A stretch of 64,000 bases of DNA from Cloacibacterium rupense (GCF_014645495.1 NZ_BMLV01000002.1:50988-114987); one strand, 5' to 3'; counted from the first letter of the stretch, positions 27,206 to 36,064 are shown. The notes: generated from the sequence alone by a model not told the origin. Made by a program: numbers and translations.

Positions 27206-29461
27206 TTAAAAGAAATAAGTAAAACTCAACTTGCTAAAAAACGGAGTTCCCGGCGTGAAATGAATTTCTGAAACTGGCGAAGTTTCGTTGTACAATCTGC
27301 TTTCAGTATCAAATTGTGTTTCTTTCCATTTTACATTAAAAATATTCTGAACAGAAACACCCAATTCCCAGTTTTTTGAGGTATAATTCACAGTTCCGTC
27401 CCAAACGAAATAACCTTTCGCCACCACAGAATTGTCTTCATTGGCTGGTCTATCGCCCATCAATCGGTAACGCAAACTTCCGTTGAAACCCGTTTCTTTT
27501 CGGTACGTGACTCCACCTGTACTCACCAATTTAGGAGCAAGTGGAATAAGGTTTTCTCCTGATGGAACGCCTAAACTTCTCGGTTTTGCCAAACTTAAAT
27601 TAAAATCAGCAAACCAATTTTTATAAATTTCGTAACGAGCAGTGATGTCAATTCCCATTCTTTCGGTTTTTCCGCCTTCTTCTACCACCGCTTCATCACC
27701 CACATAGACGAATTCTTGGTCTAGCCAAAGATACCAAACCGCAGATTGAAGAATGAGTTTTTTTCCAATTTTAAAAATTCCACCAAAATCAGTTCCTAAA
27801 GCTGGCGGCAACACTTTTTTTCCATTTTCTAAAACGGCAACTCTGGTATCATTACTGTGAAATCCTTTCCCGAAGTAAGAATAAAACTGCACATTTTCAT
27901 TTAAACGATAATTCATTCTTAATTTCGGACTGAAAATATTTGAATTTGATTTCAATTTTTGATTTAAAAGTTTATCGTTGTATCGATTGTTAAAATAGTC
28001 AAATCTGATGGAAGGTGTAATATCAAAATTTTGATTTAAAGCGATTTTTTGACTCCAAAAAGCACCCAAATTCACTTCATCTACATCACCAAATTTCAAT
28101 TGTTCTGTTGTAATATTTCTATCTTTGGTTCTAGAAAGTTCTAAGTCATTCACATCATCATAGCGCAATTGAATTCCTGCAATAGTCTCTGACTTTAAGC
28201 CAAATAACTGGGTAGATTTTTCATAAGTAGAATTAAAACCATACAGATTTCTATCTTCTTTTTGGCGAATTTGGTCCCCGTTAATTGGGTCATTTAAGAA
28301 AAATGTAAAATTAGAATACAACTCAAATAGATATTTAGAATAGTAAATTTGATTGGTGAGTTTCCCTCCATTTTTTAAATACGATTTTAAATTCGCATTA
28401 AAATTATAGCGCGAAGTTTTACCACCTTCATTAGCATCAATAGCACCAAACCAACCAATAGTTCCGTCTTCTACTGCTCTATCAGGAATTTGCCCAGAAG
28501 CGTTCCATTTGCTGGAAAGTCCAGAAAAATAGGCGGTTAAGAAATTGTTATCATTCAATTTCCCATGGTATTTCAGCATTCCATTGAAACGATTAAATTC
28601 TTGAGGATTATCAAAATAACCATCGGTAAAATAAGCTTCTGTTGCTAAAATTAGGCTTTGATTTTTTACATCTTTTGAATTTTTTAAAAGATTTAAACCT
28701 AAAACTCCACGGTATGTTTTGAACTGCCCTACTTCTAACTTGGCAAAATTATTTTCTAAAAAATCTTTGGTTTTAAAATCTACAAAACCAGCAGTAGTGA
28801 AATTTCCCTTTTCAGCAAAATAAGGTCCTTTATCGAAATTCACCTTATCAATAAACTCAGGAATTACGAAATGCAAATCTGCATAACCTTGTCCATGAGC
28901 GTGTGAAACCATATTTACAGGAATTCCGTCTACAGAAATATTGACATCTGTGCCGTGATCTACATCAAAACCACGAATAAAAAGCTGCTCTGCTTTTCCA
29001 CCACCAGCGTGTTGACCAATGAAAAGTCCAGGAACAGAACGCAGTATTTCTTGAGAATTATTAATTGGGCGAAGATGAATGTCTAAATCTGAAATCGTCT
29101 GAAAAATATTGTTTTTAGCAGAATTTTTGAGTTGAATTTCTGCAATACTTACAATTTTAGGATTGAGAAAAATGTAACCAAAATCTTTTTCTTTTTTAAT
29201 GGAATCTAAGTCAAATTCTTCTTTTTCATAGCCAATTCCTGAAACGTAAATTTTTTGATTTTCTGATGTAAAATTTTGAAGATTTACAAAACCATTTTCA
29301 TCTGAATTTTTCTGAAAACTATTATCTGAATTACTTATTAATACGGATGAAATAGGTGTTTTTGTATTTTCATTTAATACATAAATCCCTTTTAAATTTT
29401 GAGAAAAAATAGAATTAAATGTAAAGAAAAATAAAGAAAAAATAAAGATTTTGAGTTTCAT
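27206..29461 (-). CDS. TonB-dependent outer-membrane receptor, candidate nickel importer
   Basis: A 751-residue outer-membrane receptor. Signal peptide (to ~20) is followed by a carboxypeptidase-regulatory-like domain (~22-100), a plug domain (SQEILRSVPGLFIGQHAGGG, FIRGFDVDHGTDVNISVDG) and a beta-barrel ending in FFSKLSFTYFF. It is directly downstream of nikR on the same strand, and the 48-bp gap holds two GTGTTAC repeats that match those before nikR. This suggests repression by nickel-loaded NikR and a role in nickel or nickel-chelate uptake. That substrate is inferred; copper or another ligand is possible. Confidence 0.9.
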   Translation of the reverse strand: MKLKIFIFSLFFFTFNSIFSQNLKGIYVLNENTKTPISSVLISNSDNSFQKNSDENGFVNLQNFTSENQKIYVSGIGYEKEEFDLDSIKKEKDFGYIFLNPKIVSIAEIQLKNSAKNNIFQTISDLDIHLRPINNSQEILRSVPGLFIGQHAGGGKAEQLFIRGFDVDHGTDVNISVDGIPVNMVSHAHGQGYADLHFVIPEFIDKVNFDKGPYFAEKGNFTTAGFVDFKTKDFLENNFAKLEVGQFKTYRGVLGLNLLKNSKDVKNQSLILATEAYFTDGYFDNPQEFNRFNGMLKYHGKLNDNNFLTAYFSGLSSKWNASGQIPDRAVEDGTIGWFGAIDANEGGKTSRYNFNANLKSYLKNGGKLTNQIYYSKYLFELYSNFTFFLNDPINGDQIRQKEDRNLYGFNSTYEKSTQLFGLKSETIAGIQLRYDDVNDLELSRTKDRNITTEQLKFGDVDEVNLGAFWSQKIALNQNFDITPSIRFDYFNNRYNDKLLNQKLKSNSNIFSPKLRMNYRLNENVQFYSYFGKGFHSNDTRVAVLENGKKVLPPALGTDFGGIFKIGKKLILQSAVWYLWLDQEFVYVGDEAVVEEGGKTERMGIDITARYEIYKNWFADFNLSLAKPRSLGVPSGENLIPLAPKLVSTGGVTYRKETGFNGSLRYRLMGDRPANEDNSVVAKGYFVWDGTVNYTSKNWELGVSVQNIFNVKWKETQFDTESRLYNETSPVSEIHFTPGTPFFSKLSFTYFF

Positions 29462-29464
29462 AAC

Positions 29465-29498
29465 GTGTTACTTTTTTATATTTTTGTGTTACTTTTTT
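29465..29498 (-). promoter_or_regulatory. Candidate NikR operator before the TonB receptor
   Basis: Two direct repeats GTGTTACTTTTTT at 29465-29477 and 29486-29498 on the + strand, exactly 21 bp apart (GTGTTAC-N14-GTGTTAC). They sit between the receptor start and the nikR stop, where a promoter for the receptor would lie. Confidence 0.6.
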
Positions 29499-29509
29499 GG
29501 TAAAAAAAT

Positions 29510-29911
29510 TTAAATCATTTTACTCGTCACTAATTTTCCGTGAATAATTCCTTTTAAACCAATTAATTGATTCGCCAAATCAGTCAAACGATTGGCATTT
29601 CCTTTTACCGCAATGATTTCTAGGCAATTATCGTGATCAAGATGAAAATGTTGCGCAGAAAGAATTTCTTTGTAAAACTGATGTTGAATTTCGTTCATTC
29701 TCACACCAACATCCCCTTTATGATGATCAAAAAGCAACACAATAGCACCAGAAACCACATCATTTTCTTTCCATTTTTTGTCGACGGCTCGGTTTTCTAC
29801 CAAATGACGAATGGCTTGAGAACGGTTTGGTAGATGATTATCTAGAACGAATTGGTCTAATTCTTTCAAAACGTCTTCGTCTAAACTCACGCCAAATCTT
29901 ACTTGCGCCAT
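29510..29911 (-). CDS. nikR: Nickel-responsive regulator NikR
   Basis: A 133-residue ribbon-helix-helix repressor that binds DNA when loaded with nickel. The N-terminal strand VRFGVSLDEDVL is the DNA-contacting part, with Arg5, Gly7 and Ser9 on alternating positions. The C-terminal ACT-like domain keeps all four high-affinity nickel ligands in the register of the E. coli protein plus one: His77 (IQHQFY), His88, His90 (QHFHLDHDNC) and Cys96. It lies between an FKBP gene and a TonB receptor inside the hydrogenase island. The same repeat before its own gene suggests autoregulation. Confidence 0.95.
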   Translation of the reverse strand: MAQVRFGVSLDEDVLKELDQFVLDNHLPNRSQAIRHLVENRAVDKKWKENDVVSGAIVLLFDHHKGDVGVRMNEIQHQFYKEILSAQHFHLDHDNCLEIIAVKGNANRLTDLANQLIGLKGIIHGKLVTSKMI

Positions 29912-29912
29912 T

Positions 29913-29940
29913 GTGTTACTTTTTAACTAATTCTTGTTAC
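29913..29940 (-). promoter_or_regulatory. Candidate NikR operator before nikR
   Basis: GTGTTAC at 29913-29919 and TTGTTAC at 29934-29940 (+ strand), again 21 bp apart with 14 bp between, immediately upstream of the nikR ATG. Same spacing and sequence as the pair before the TonB receptor. Confidence 0.55.
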
Positions 29941-29976
29941 GAATATATGTAATTTTTTGATTTTGAGACATATAAA

Positions 29977-30603
29977 TTACATGATTTTATTCAGTTCAAT
30001 AATAAAAACCAAAGTTGCATTAGGCAAAATCATGGGTGGCGCTCCGTTTTCTCCATAAGCTAAATGTGACGGAATGTAAACTTTCCAGCGAGAGCCTTCC
30101 TGCATTCTAGTCAAAACTTCTTGCCAACCAAGAATCATTTCTTGAATATTAAAAACCTGTGCACCAACATCTTTTGTAGAATCAAAAACTTGAGAACTAA
30201 GCAGATAACCTTCATACTCTACTTCTACAGCATCGGTAATTGTAGGAATTCCTCCATTTCCTTCTACTAAAATTTCATATTGCAAACCGTTTTCTAGTTC
30301 TGTAATTTTTGGATTTTCTCGGTTTTTCTCTAAAAAGGCTTTACCTTCTTCTTCGTTTTTTAATGATAATTCATGGCGTAGCAACGTCACATAATTATTA
30401 AAAATATCAATAGATTTTTTGGGAGAAATTTTCGGAGTCATTTTATCGAAAATGGTTTTCATTCCTTCGGTAAAATCATCATATTTCAAGTCTTCGAAGC
30501 CCATATCTTTTAGGCTCATCGCCATTACTACACCAGCAGAATATGATACTTTATCTTGGTCTTCGGTGTGGTCTATTTTTCCTAATAAATCGTAAATATC
30601 CAT
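29977..30603 (-). CDS. FKBP-type peptidyl-prolyl isomerase, cytoplasmic
   Basis: A 208-residue protein with an N-terminal helical segment (~1-95), as in Mip/FkpA dimerisation domains, and a C-terminal FKBP domain (~100-208) with DAVEVEYEGYLLSSQVFDST, VLTRMQEGSRWKVYIPSHLAYGE and ATLVFIIELNKI. Unlike FkpA or Mip it has no signal peptide, so it should act in the cytoplasm. It lies 25 bp after hypF and before nikR. In E. coli the FKBP SlyD helps HypB insert nickel, so a similar assembly role is possible here. It lacks SlyD's His-rich tail, and the link is inference. Confidence 0.87.
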   Translation of the reverse strand: MDIYDLLGKIDHTEDQDKVSYSAGVVMAMSLKDMGFEDLKYDDFTEGMKTIFDKMTPKISPKKSIDIFNNYVTLLRHELSLKNEEEGKAFLEKNRENPKITELENGLQYEILVEGNGGIPTITDAVEVEYEGYLLSSQVFDSTKDVGAQVFNIQEMILGWQEVLTRMQEGSRWKVYIPSHLAYGENGAPPMILPNATLVFIIELNKIM

Positions 30604-30628
30604 GTGTGAAATTTTAAATTTTAGATTT

Positions 30629-32884
30629 TTATTTTAAGTTTAAATAATAATTCAATTGTCCGAAACTTATATTTTCGTCATTTGGAGAGAGTTTTTCATG
30701 GAAATAAAGCATAAATTTCTCACCTAAAACATCAATTGCCAAATCGATTAAAAGTGCATTTTGCCAAACTCCACCTGAAAAAGCGAGTTCTTTAACCTCA
30801 AATTTTTCTGCAATTTTTTCAATCGCTTTAATTAAAGTATAATGAAAATTCAAGCCGATTTCTCCAGCATTTCTTCCAGATTTTTTCTCTTCCATAATTT
30901 TTGAAAATATTTTTTTTGTAGGAATATTTTCAAAATTTTCTCCTTCTAAATAATCAGTAAATTTTATATTATTTTCAAAAGCTTGCTGCGAAATTTTCTC
31001 TAACCACATTGCAGATTCTCCTTCAAAAAAGATGGGTTTTTCATTACCTAAAACAAAGGAAACGGCATCAAAAAATCTTCCCATCGAAGAAGTTTTCACT
31101 TCTGATTTTTCTATTAAGTTGGTATAAATTTTCCATTCGTTTTCATCAAAAGCAAATTTCAAATCCTCACTATTCTCTGAAATTGAAAGGGCCGAAATCT
31201 TCGGCGACTTAGACATTTTATCACCCAATATCCAAGCGAAATTTTCGAGTTGAGCCACTCTATCCATTTTTTGATTCTTAAAAAGGAAAAACTCTCCGCC
31301 CCAAATTTCATCGGATGTTCCAAAACCGATTCCGTCCCAAACAATGCCGAGGACTTTTTCTTTATTCCAAAGTTTTTTTTCTCCTAAAATAGAAGCGAAA
31401 TGTGCTTTGTGGTGTTGAATTTCTTGAGTTTGAAAATTAGAAAATTTAGAAATTATATTTTGATTTTCATATTTTGGGTGCAAATCTTTGAGGATTATTT
31501 CTGGCGAAAAATTAAAGATTTTTTGATAAGATTTCACTGTTTTTTCAAACCTTTCATAAGTTTCAAAATTCGCTAAATCACCTATATATTCAGAAATATA
31601 AACATGATTATTGGGAACTACAGTGAAAGTGTTTTTCAAATCTCCGCCTAAACTCAAAATTTTCTTTTTTTCTTGATTGAGTTCAATTAACTCTTCTGCA
31701 AAAAAATAATTCGGCGCAAAACCTCTTGAACGGCGGAAAACAATTTTCTGCTGATGTTTTGGCGAAAATTTAATCACAGAATCATCCTGAGGATGATGAA
31801 TTTCTAAAGTATTGTGCAAAAAGAAATCAGCAATTTTTCCTAAAATTTGTTCAGCTTCTTCGGTGGTAGAACAAATGGGTGAGCCGTGAAAATTTCCACT
31901 GGTCGCAATAAGCGGTTTTCCGAAAGTTTTGGAAATGAGTTTCAACATTCCAGAATAGGGAAACATTGCACCAACAGAATTCATATTGGGAGAAATTTCA
32001 TCGAATGCCAAATCTTTCTTATCCTTAATTTTAGTCACAATAATTGGACTTTCAGATGATTTGAAATGTTGAATTTGCAATTCTGAAATTTCTAAATATT
32101 CTTGCATTATTGAAATTCCTGAAAATAAAACTGCGAAAGGTTTTGTTGGCCTTCTTTTTCTTTTTCTTAATTCCGAAACTGCTTCAGAATTAGTTGCATC
32201 ACACATCAAAAGATAACCTGCGGTGTTTTTCAGGGCAATAATTTTTCCTTTGGATAGTTCTTCAGTTAATTTCTCAAAAATATCTTTGTTAGTACCTTTG
32301 AATTCTTCTCCTTGATTGTCTTTTAACCAAATTTGAATTCCACAATTGGGACAGGAATTGGTTTGAGAATGAAATCTTACATTGTCCGGATTTCTGTATT
32401 CTGCTAAACAATTCGGACACATTTTGAAAACTTCAATTACTGTGTTTTCTCTTTCGAAAGGGAATTTTTTGGTGATAGAATATCTAGGTCCGCACTGTGT
32501 ACAAGTAGTGAAAGGATAAAAATAACGCGGATTTTTCTCGTCAAAAATTTCGTTTTCACAAGATTGGCAAGTTGCAAAATCTGGCGTTAAAGGAATGTCT
32601 ATTACGACGTTTTTTTCGGTTGGTTTGATATAGAAATTTTCAAAAATTTCGGTGGTTTCAATTTTTTTGATTTTAGAAAAGATAATTTCAGAAGATTTAG
32701 GATTACGGCGATGAATTTCTTTAAAAAAATCTTCAACATTTTCACCTTGGCACAAAATTACAACGCCCAATTCGTCATTAGAAACGTAGCCTTTTAGCTG
32801 AAATTCTTCAGCCAAATTGAAAACAAAAGGGCGAAAACCTACACCTTGTACTCGCCCTGAAATATGTATCTCGAATGTTTTGAT
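30629..32884 (-). CDS. hypF: Carbamoyltransferase HypF (start codon non-standard)
   Basis: Makes the thiocarbamate on HypE from carbamoyl phosphate, the source of the CN ligands of the [NiFe] site. Domains in order: acylphosphatase (GRVQGVGFRPFVF, residues ~11-23 from 32884), two zinc fingers (CQSC, CTQCGPRYS, CPNC, CPNCG), a YrdC-like domain (~200-380) and the Kae1-like C-terminal domain (HHKAHFASIL; AFSGGVWQN). The acylphosphatase motif lies upstream of the only in-frame ATG/GTG/TTG candidate (TTG at 32815). The start given is an ATC at 32884, giving 751 residues (IKTFEIHISGRVQG); ATT at 32890 is equally possible. Confidence 0.92.
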   Translation of the reverse strand: MKTFEIHISGRVQGVGFRPFVFNLAEEFQLKGYVSNDELGVVILCQGENVEDFFKEIHRRNPKSSEIIFSKIKKIETTEIFENFYIKPTEKNVVIDIPLTPDFATCQSCENEIFDEKNPRYFYPFTTCTQCGPRYSITKKFPFERENTVIEVFKMCPNCLAEYRNPDNVRFHSQTNSCPNCGIQIWLKDNQGEEFKGTNKDIFEKLTEELSKGKIIALKNTAGYLLMCDATNSEAVSELRKRKRRPTKPFAVLFSGISIMQEYLEISELQIQHFKSSESPIIVTKIKDKKDLAFDEISPNMNSVGAMFPYSGMLKLISKTFGKPLIATSGNFHGSPICSTTEEAEQILGKIADFFLHNTLEIHHPQDDSVIKFSPKHQQKIVFRRSRGFAPNYFFAEELIELNQEKKKILSLGGDLKNTFTVVPNNHVYISEYIGDLANFETYERFEKTVKSYQKIFNFSPEIILKDLHPKYENQNIISKFSNFQTQEIQHHKAHFASILGEKKLWNKEKVLGIVWDGIGFGTSDEIWGGEFFLFKNQKMDRVAQLENFAWILGDKMSKSPKISALSISENSEDLKFAFDENEWKIYTNLIEKSEVKTSSMGRFFDAVSFVLGNEKPIFFEGESAMWLEKISQQAFENNIKFTDYLEGENFENIPTKKIFSKIMEEKKSGRNAGEIGLNFHYTLIKAIEKIAEKFEVKELAFSGGVWQNALLIDLAIDVLGEKFMLYFHEKLSPNDENISFGQLNYYLNLK

Positions 32885-32980
32885 AGTAATTTTAACGCAA
32901 AAAGCGCAGAGATTTTTTAATGATTAAAAATATTAAATATTTCTACAAAAATTCTAAAAATGTTTTGCCAAATACCAAAG

Positions 32981-33502
32981 TTAGTTTTCTTTTTTAATTT
33001 TATGAACTAAATCCAAAACCATATCTGTCACTTTTGGGATGGCAGCTGCTACTTTCGGTGAAAGCTCTAAATACATAGGTTCCATTTTAGAAATAGTAAC
33101 GGTGAAAAGATAAATTTTGGGCATTTTTTCCATGAAGGTGAGAATGTCCATCATGTCTTTCAAACCGAAGTTATGACCACTCAACGAAACGGGGAAATCG
33201 TCTGAAAATTTGGGGGTAAGAAGGGTAATTGTACCTTCTTCTTTTCCGTCCATTGTGGCATCAACGATGATGACGTGCCTGTGACTTTCGATGTAAGGGA
33301 CAAGAGTAAAACCTCCTGTTCCACCGTCTATAAAACTGATATTGTCGGGAAATTGTGAAGTGTCTAGATTTTGTATAAATTGTACCCCAATACCTTCGTC
33401 GCCCATCAAGTAATTCCCAATTCCTAAAACTAAAATATCGTTGCCCTGTGAATGATATTCGTCTATGGTATACTGAAAAACATCTGTATTAGTATTATTC
33501 AT
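32981..33502 (-). CDS. [NiFe]-hydrogenase maturation protease (HyaD/HybD type)
   Basis: A 173-residue endopeptidase that clips the C-terminal tail of the large subunit after nickel is inserted. The family motifs are LVLGIGNYLMGDEGIG (Glu nickel contact), IIVDATMDGKE (Asp) and LSGHNFGLKDMM (His). The stretch before LVLGIGN is about 20 residues longer than in the E. coli enzyme. It follows the structural genes after a hairpin and precedes hypF, consistent with a transcript running hyaA-B-C-D-hypF. Confidence 0.93.
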   Translation of the reverse strand: MNNTNTDVFQYTIDEYHSQGNDILVLGIGNYLMGDEGIGVQFIQNLDTSQFPDNISFIDGGTGGFTLVPYIESHRHVIIVDATMDGKEEGTITLLTPKFSDDFPVSLSGHNFGLKDMMDILTFMEKMPKIYLFTVTISKMEPMYLELSPKVAAAIPKVTDMVLDLVHKIKKEN

Positions 33503-33529
33503 ATTTTAAAAATATATGATAAATTTAAA

Positions 33530-33553
33530 AATTCCCTGAAAATTCAGGGAATT
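33530..33553 (-). terminator. Hairpin between hydrogenase cytochrome b and protease genes
   Basis: Stem AATTCCCTGA / TCAGGGAATT followed on the minus strand by a T-rich run. It sits between two genes of the same apparent operon and could be an attenuator that lowers expression of protease and hypF relative to the structural genes. Confidence 0.6.
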
Positions 33554-33567
33554 CAGATTAATTAAAA

Positions 33568-34308
33568 TTATTGCTTTTCTTGTTCTTCTTTGTTTTCATC
33601 AAATCTTTCTGTTCGGCAAAATTTATAACCGCTAACCATTGCGGAAGATTCTCCTCTCCCCTCTAGCCAATCGTGAAATAGCACTAAATAAAAATGCACA
33701 GCTATAAATAATATAAATGCCCACATTAAAACATGATGTACCATTCTTACTTTTATTTCGTCACCACCAAATAAATCTGTAACCCAAGTAAACATTTTTG
33801 GGAAAAACCAAGTAGATGTAGGTGCATATAGTGCAAACCCTGTACACATCATCACGACTGCAAGTATGAACATTACCAAATAAGAAGCTGCAGCTACGGC
33901 ATTGTGACCAACTGGAATATTTTTAAAATTATATTCTTTTTCGTTGAATAGGAAAATATCATACTTAATGACATGCCAAATTTTCTCTCTACCTTCTTTA
34001 TTAAAAGGTATAAATTGTTTCCAATTGGCGAATCTATTTCCAGCAAAAGCCCAATACAATCTCATAAACATAGCAGCTACCATAGCATATGCACTTATGA
34101 AATGAATTTGACGTATAAATCCCATCCAAAATTGCCCTGAAGCTTCTTTGGCAGTCATAATGGCTGGTGGATTTGCAATTAAAAAACCTGTAATAATTAA
34201 AAATGTAATTGCCAAAGCATTAATCCAATGAAAAAAACGCACGGGTAACTGCCAAATGTAGGCACGCCTAAAGGTGACTGTTTTTATTTTGAGATCTGAA
34301 ATATCCAT
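33568..34308 (-). CDS. Ni/Fe-hydrogenase b-type cytochrome subunit
   Basis: A 246-residue integral membrane subunit that passes electrons from the hydrogenase small subunit to quinone. Four or five predicted helices, with haem-ligand histidines in LPVRFFHWINALAI (helix 1), RQIHFISAYAMV (helix 2) and MVHHVLMWAFILFIAVHFYLVLFHDW (last helices). It lies 19 bp after the large-subunit gene, completing the three-subunit uptake hydrogenase. Family HyaC/HoxZ-type. Confidence 0.93.
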   Translation of the reverse strand: MDISDLKIKTVTFRRAYIWQLPVRFFHWINALAITFLIITGFLIANPPAIMTAKEASGQFWMGFIRQIHFISAYAMVAAMFMRLYWAFAGNRFANWKQFIPFNKEGREKIWHVIKYDIFLFNEKEYNFKNIPVGHNAVAAASYLVMFILAVVMMCTGFALYAPTSTWFFPKMFTWVTDLFGGDEIKVRMVHHVLMWAFILFIAVHFYLVLFHDWLEGRGESSAMVSGYKFCRTERFDENKEEQEKQ

Positions 34309-34327
34309 GATAATTTTTTTTTAAAAA

Positions 34328-36064
34328 TTAAATTGTACAAATAGATACATCATTCACTTCCTTGATAATATTTCCTTTTTCATCATATAAATGTACCGCA
34401 CAAGCAATACAAGGGTCAAATGAATGGATTGTCCTAATGATTTCTAGTGGCAATTCAGGATTAGCAACAGGCGTATTAAGTAAAGTACTTTCATACGGAG
34501 AGCGCTGACCTTTAGGATCACGTGGAGAAGCGTTCCATGTGGAAGGTACAATCTGTTGATAGTTATCTGTTTTACCATCTTTTATAACGATCCAATGACT
34601 TAAACCACCTCTTGGAGCTTCTACTCTACCCACACCTTTGGCTTCAGCTGGCCAAGAAGTAACGTCCCATTTTTCCATATTAGCCATTCTTTCGTCTCCT
34701 CCTTTGATATTATTGATTAAAGTATCATAGAATTCTAAATTCCACTGAGCTACCAATTGAGTTTCTAGACCTCTGGCAGCAGTTCTTCCTAATGTAGAGA
34801 ATAATGCTTCTGCTGGAACCTGCAATTTAGACAAAGCAGAATCTACAACTTCTTTGAAATCTTCTCTTCCAGAAGCGTAACCTACTAGCATTCTTGCTAA
34901 TGGGCCTACTTCCATGGCTTGCCCCTTCCAGCGTGGAGTTTTAATAAAACTATATTTATTGTCAACATCTAAGAATTCATACGGTGGTTTTGGGCCAGTA
35001 TAATTAATTTTTGTTTCTCCACTCCAAGGTTGTTTACCACCTTTCGGGTCACCTTCATAATCATACCAAGAATTGTTAACATATTCTTCTACAGTTTTCA
35101 AATCTTCTAAATCAAGACTGTGAACTTTAGACAAATCTTTATTGAGAATTACTCCTGATGGGAATTTATAAGTACTCATGTCTTTATTTCCATATCCTGC
35201 CATTGGGAAATCTCCGAATGCCATAAAATTATGGAAACCACCTATAGCGCCCCAATCTTTATAAAAACTTGCTATTGTTAATAAATCTGGCAGATAAACT
35301 TGTTCTATAAATTCTTTTCCTTGAATTAAAAGTTTTTGAACTAATGCCAATCTTTCTGCATTTAATCCACTAGCATCATCTGTATTAATGGCACAAGCCA
35401 TACCACCGACTAAGAAATTCGGGTGAGGATTTTTACCACCAAAAATAGCATGTACTTTTACGATTTCTTTTTGCCATTCTAATGCTTCTAGATAGTGAGC
35501 TGTAGCCATTAAATTTGCTTCTGGCGGAAGTTTCATGGCAGGATGCCCCCAATAACCATTAGCGAAAATCCCTAGCTGACCACTTTCTACAAATTTTTTC
35601 AATCTTTTTTGTAAATCTGCGAAATATCCTGGAGAAGACTTTGGCCAATTTGAAATAGATTGTGCTAGTTCAGAGGTTTTTTTAGGGTCTGCACTCAATC
35701 CATTCACTACGTCTACCCAATCAAAAGCATGCAGATGATAAAAATGCACCACATGGTCATGAATGTACAATGCACCCAACATAATGTTTCTTACCATTTC
35801 TGCATTGGGTGGAACATTAATTTTAAGAGCATCTTCTACTGCTCTAATAGATGCAATTGCATGAACGGTAGTACAAACACCACAGGTTCTTTGTACAAAA
35901 GCCCATACGTCTTTCGGATTTCTACCTTTTACTATATTTTCCAAACCGCGAACCATACCTGATGAAAGAAATGCTTCTTTTATAGTACCGTCTGTAATTT
36001 CTACTTCTGCTCTTAAATGACCTTCAATCCTTGTAATTGGATCTACTACTATTCTGTTTGCCAT
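34328..36064 (-). CDS. [NiFe]-hydrogenase large subunit (group 1)
   Basis: Catalytic subunit splitting H2 at a Ni-Fe(CN)2CO centre. A 578-residue precursor with N-terminal VDPITRIEGHLR, the first nickel-binding motif RTCGVCTTVHAIAS (Cys61, Cys64) and the second DPCIACAVH (Cys552, Cys555). The protease should cut after His558, removing a 20-residue tail, slightly longer than the ~15 residues usual in group 1 enzymes. It lies 11 bp after the small-subunit gene. Exported with the small subunit through its Tat signal. Confidence 0.97.
   Translation of the reverse strand: MANRIVVDPITRIEGHLRAEVEITDGTIKEAFLSSGMVRGLENIVKGRNPKDVWAFVQRTCGVCTTVHAIASIRAVEDALKINVPPNAEMVRNIMLGALYIHDHVVHFYHLHAFDWVDVVNGLSADPKKTSELAQSISNWPKSSPGYFADLQKRLKKFVESGQLGIFANGYWGHPAMKLPPEANLMATAHYLEALEWQKEIVKVHAIFGGKNPHPNFLVGGMACAINTDDASGLNAERLALVQKLLIQGKEFIEQVYLPDLLTIASFYKDWGAIGGFHNFMAFGDFPMAGYGNKDMSTYKFPSGVILNKDLSKVHSLDLEDLKTVEEYVNNSWYDYEGDPKGGKQPWSGETKINYTGPKPPYEFLDVDNKYSFIKTPRWKGQAMEVGPLARMLVGYASGREDFKEVVDSALSKLQVPAEALFSTLGRTAARGLETQLVAQWNLEFYDTLINNIKGGDERMANMEKWDVTSWPAEAKGVGRVEAPRGGLSHWIVIKDGKTDNYQQIVPSTWNASPRDPKGQRSPYESTLLNTPVANPELPLEIIRTIHSFDPCIACAVHLYDEKGNIIKEVNDVSICTI

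Noticed and set aside
32815..32815. TTG as the hypF start
   Set aside because: It would remove the acylphosphatase motif that is encoded in frame just upstream.
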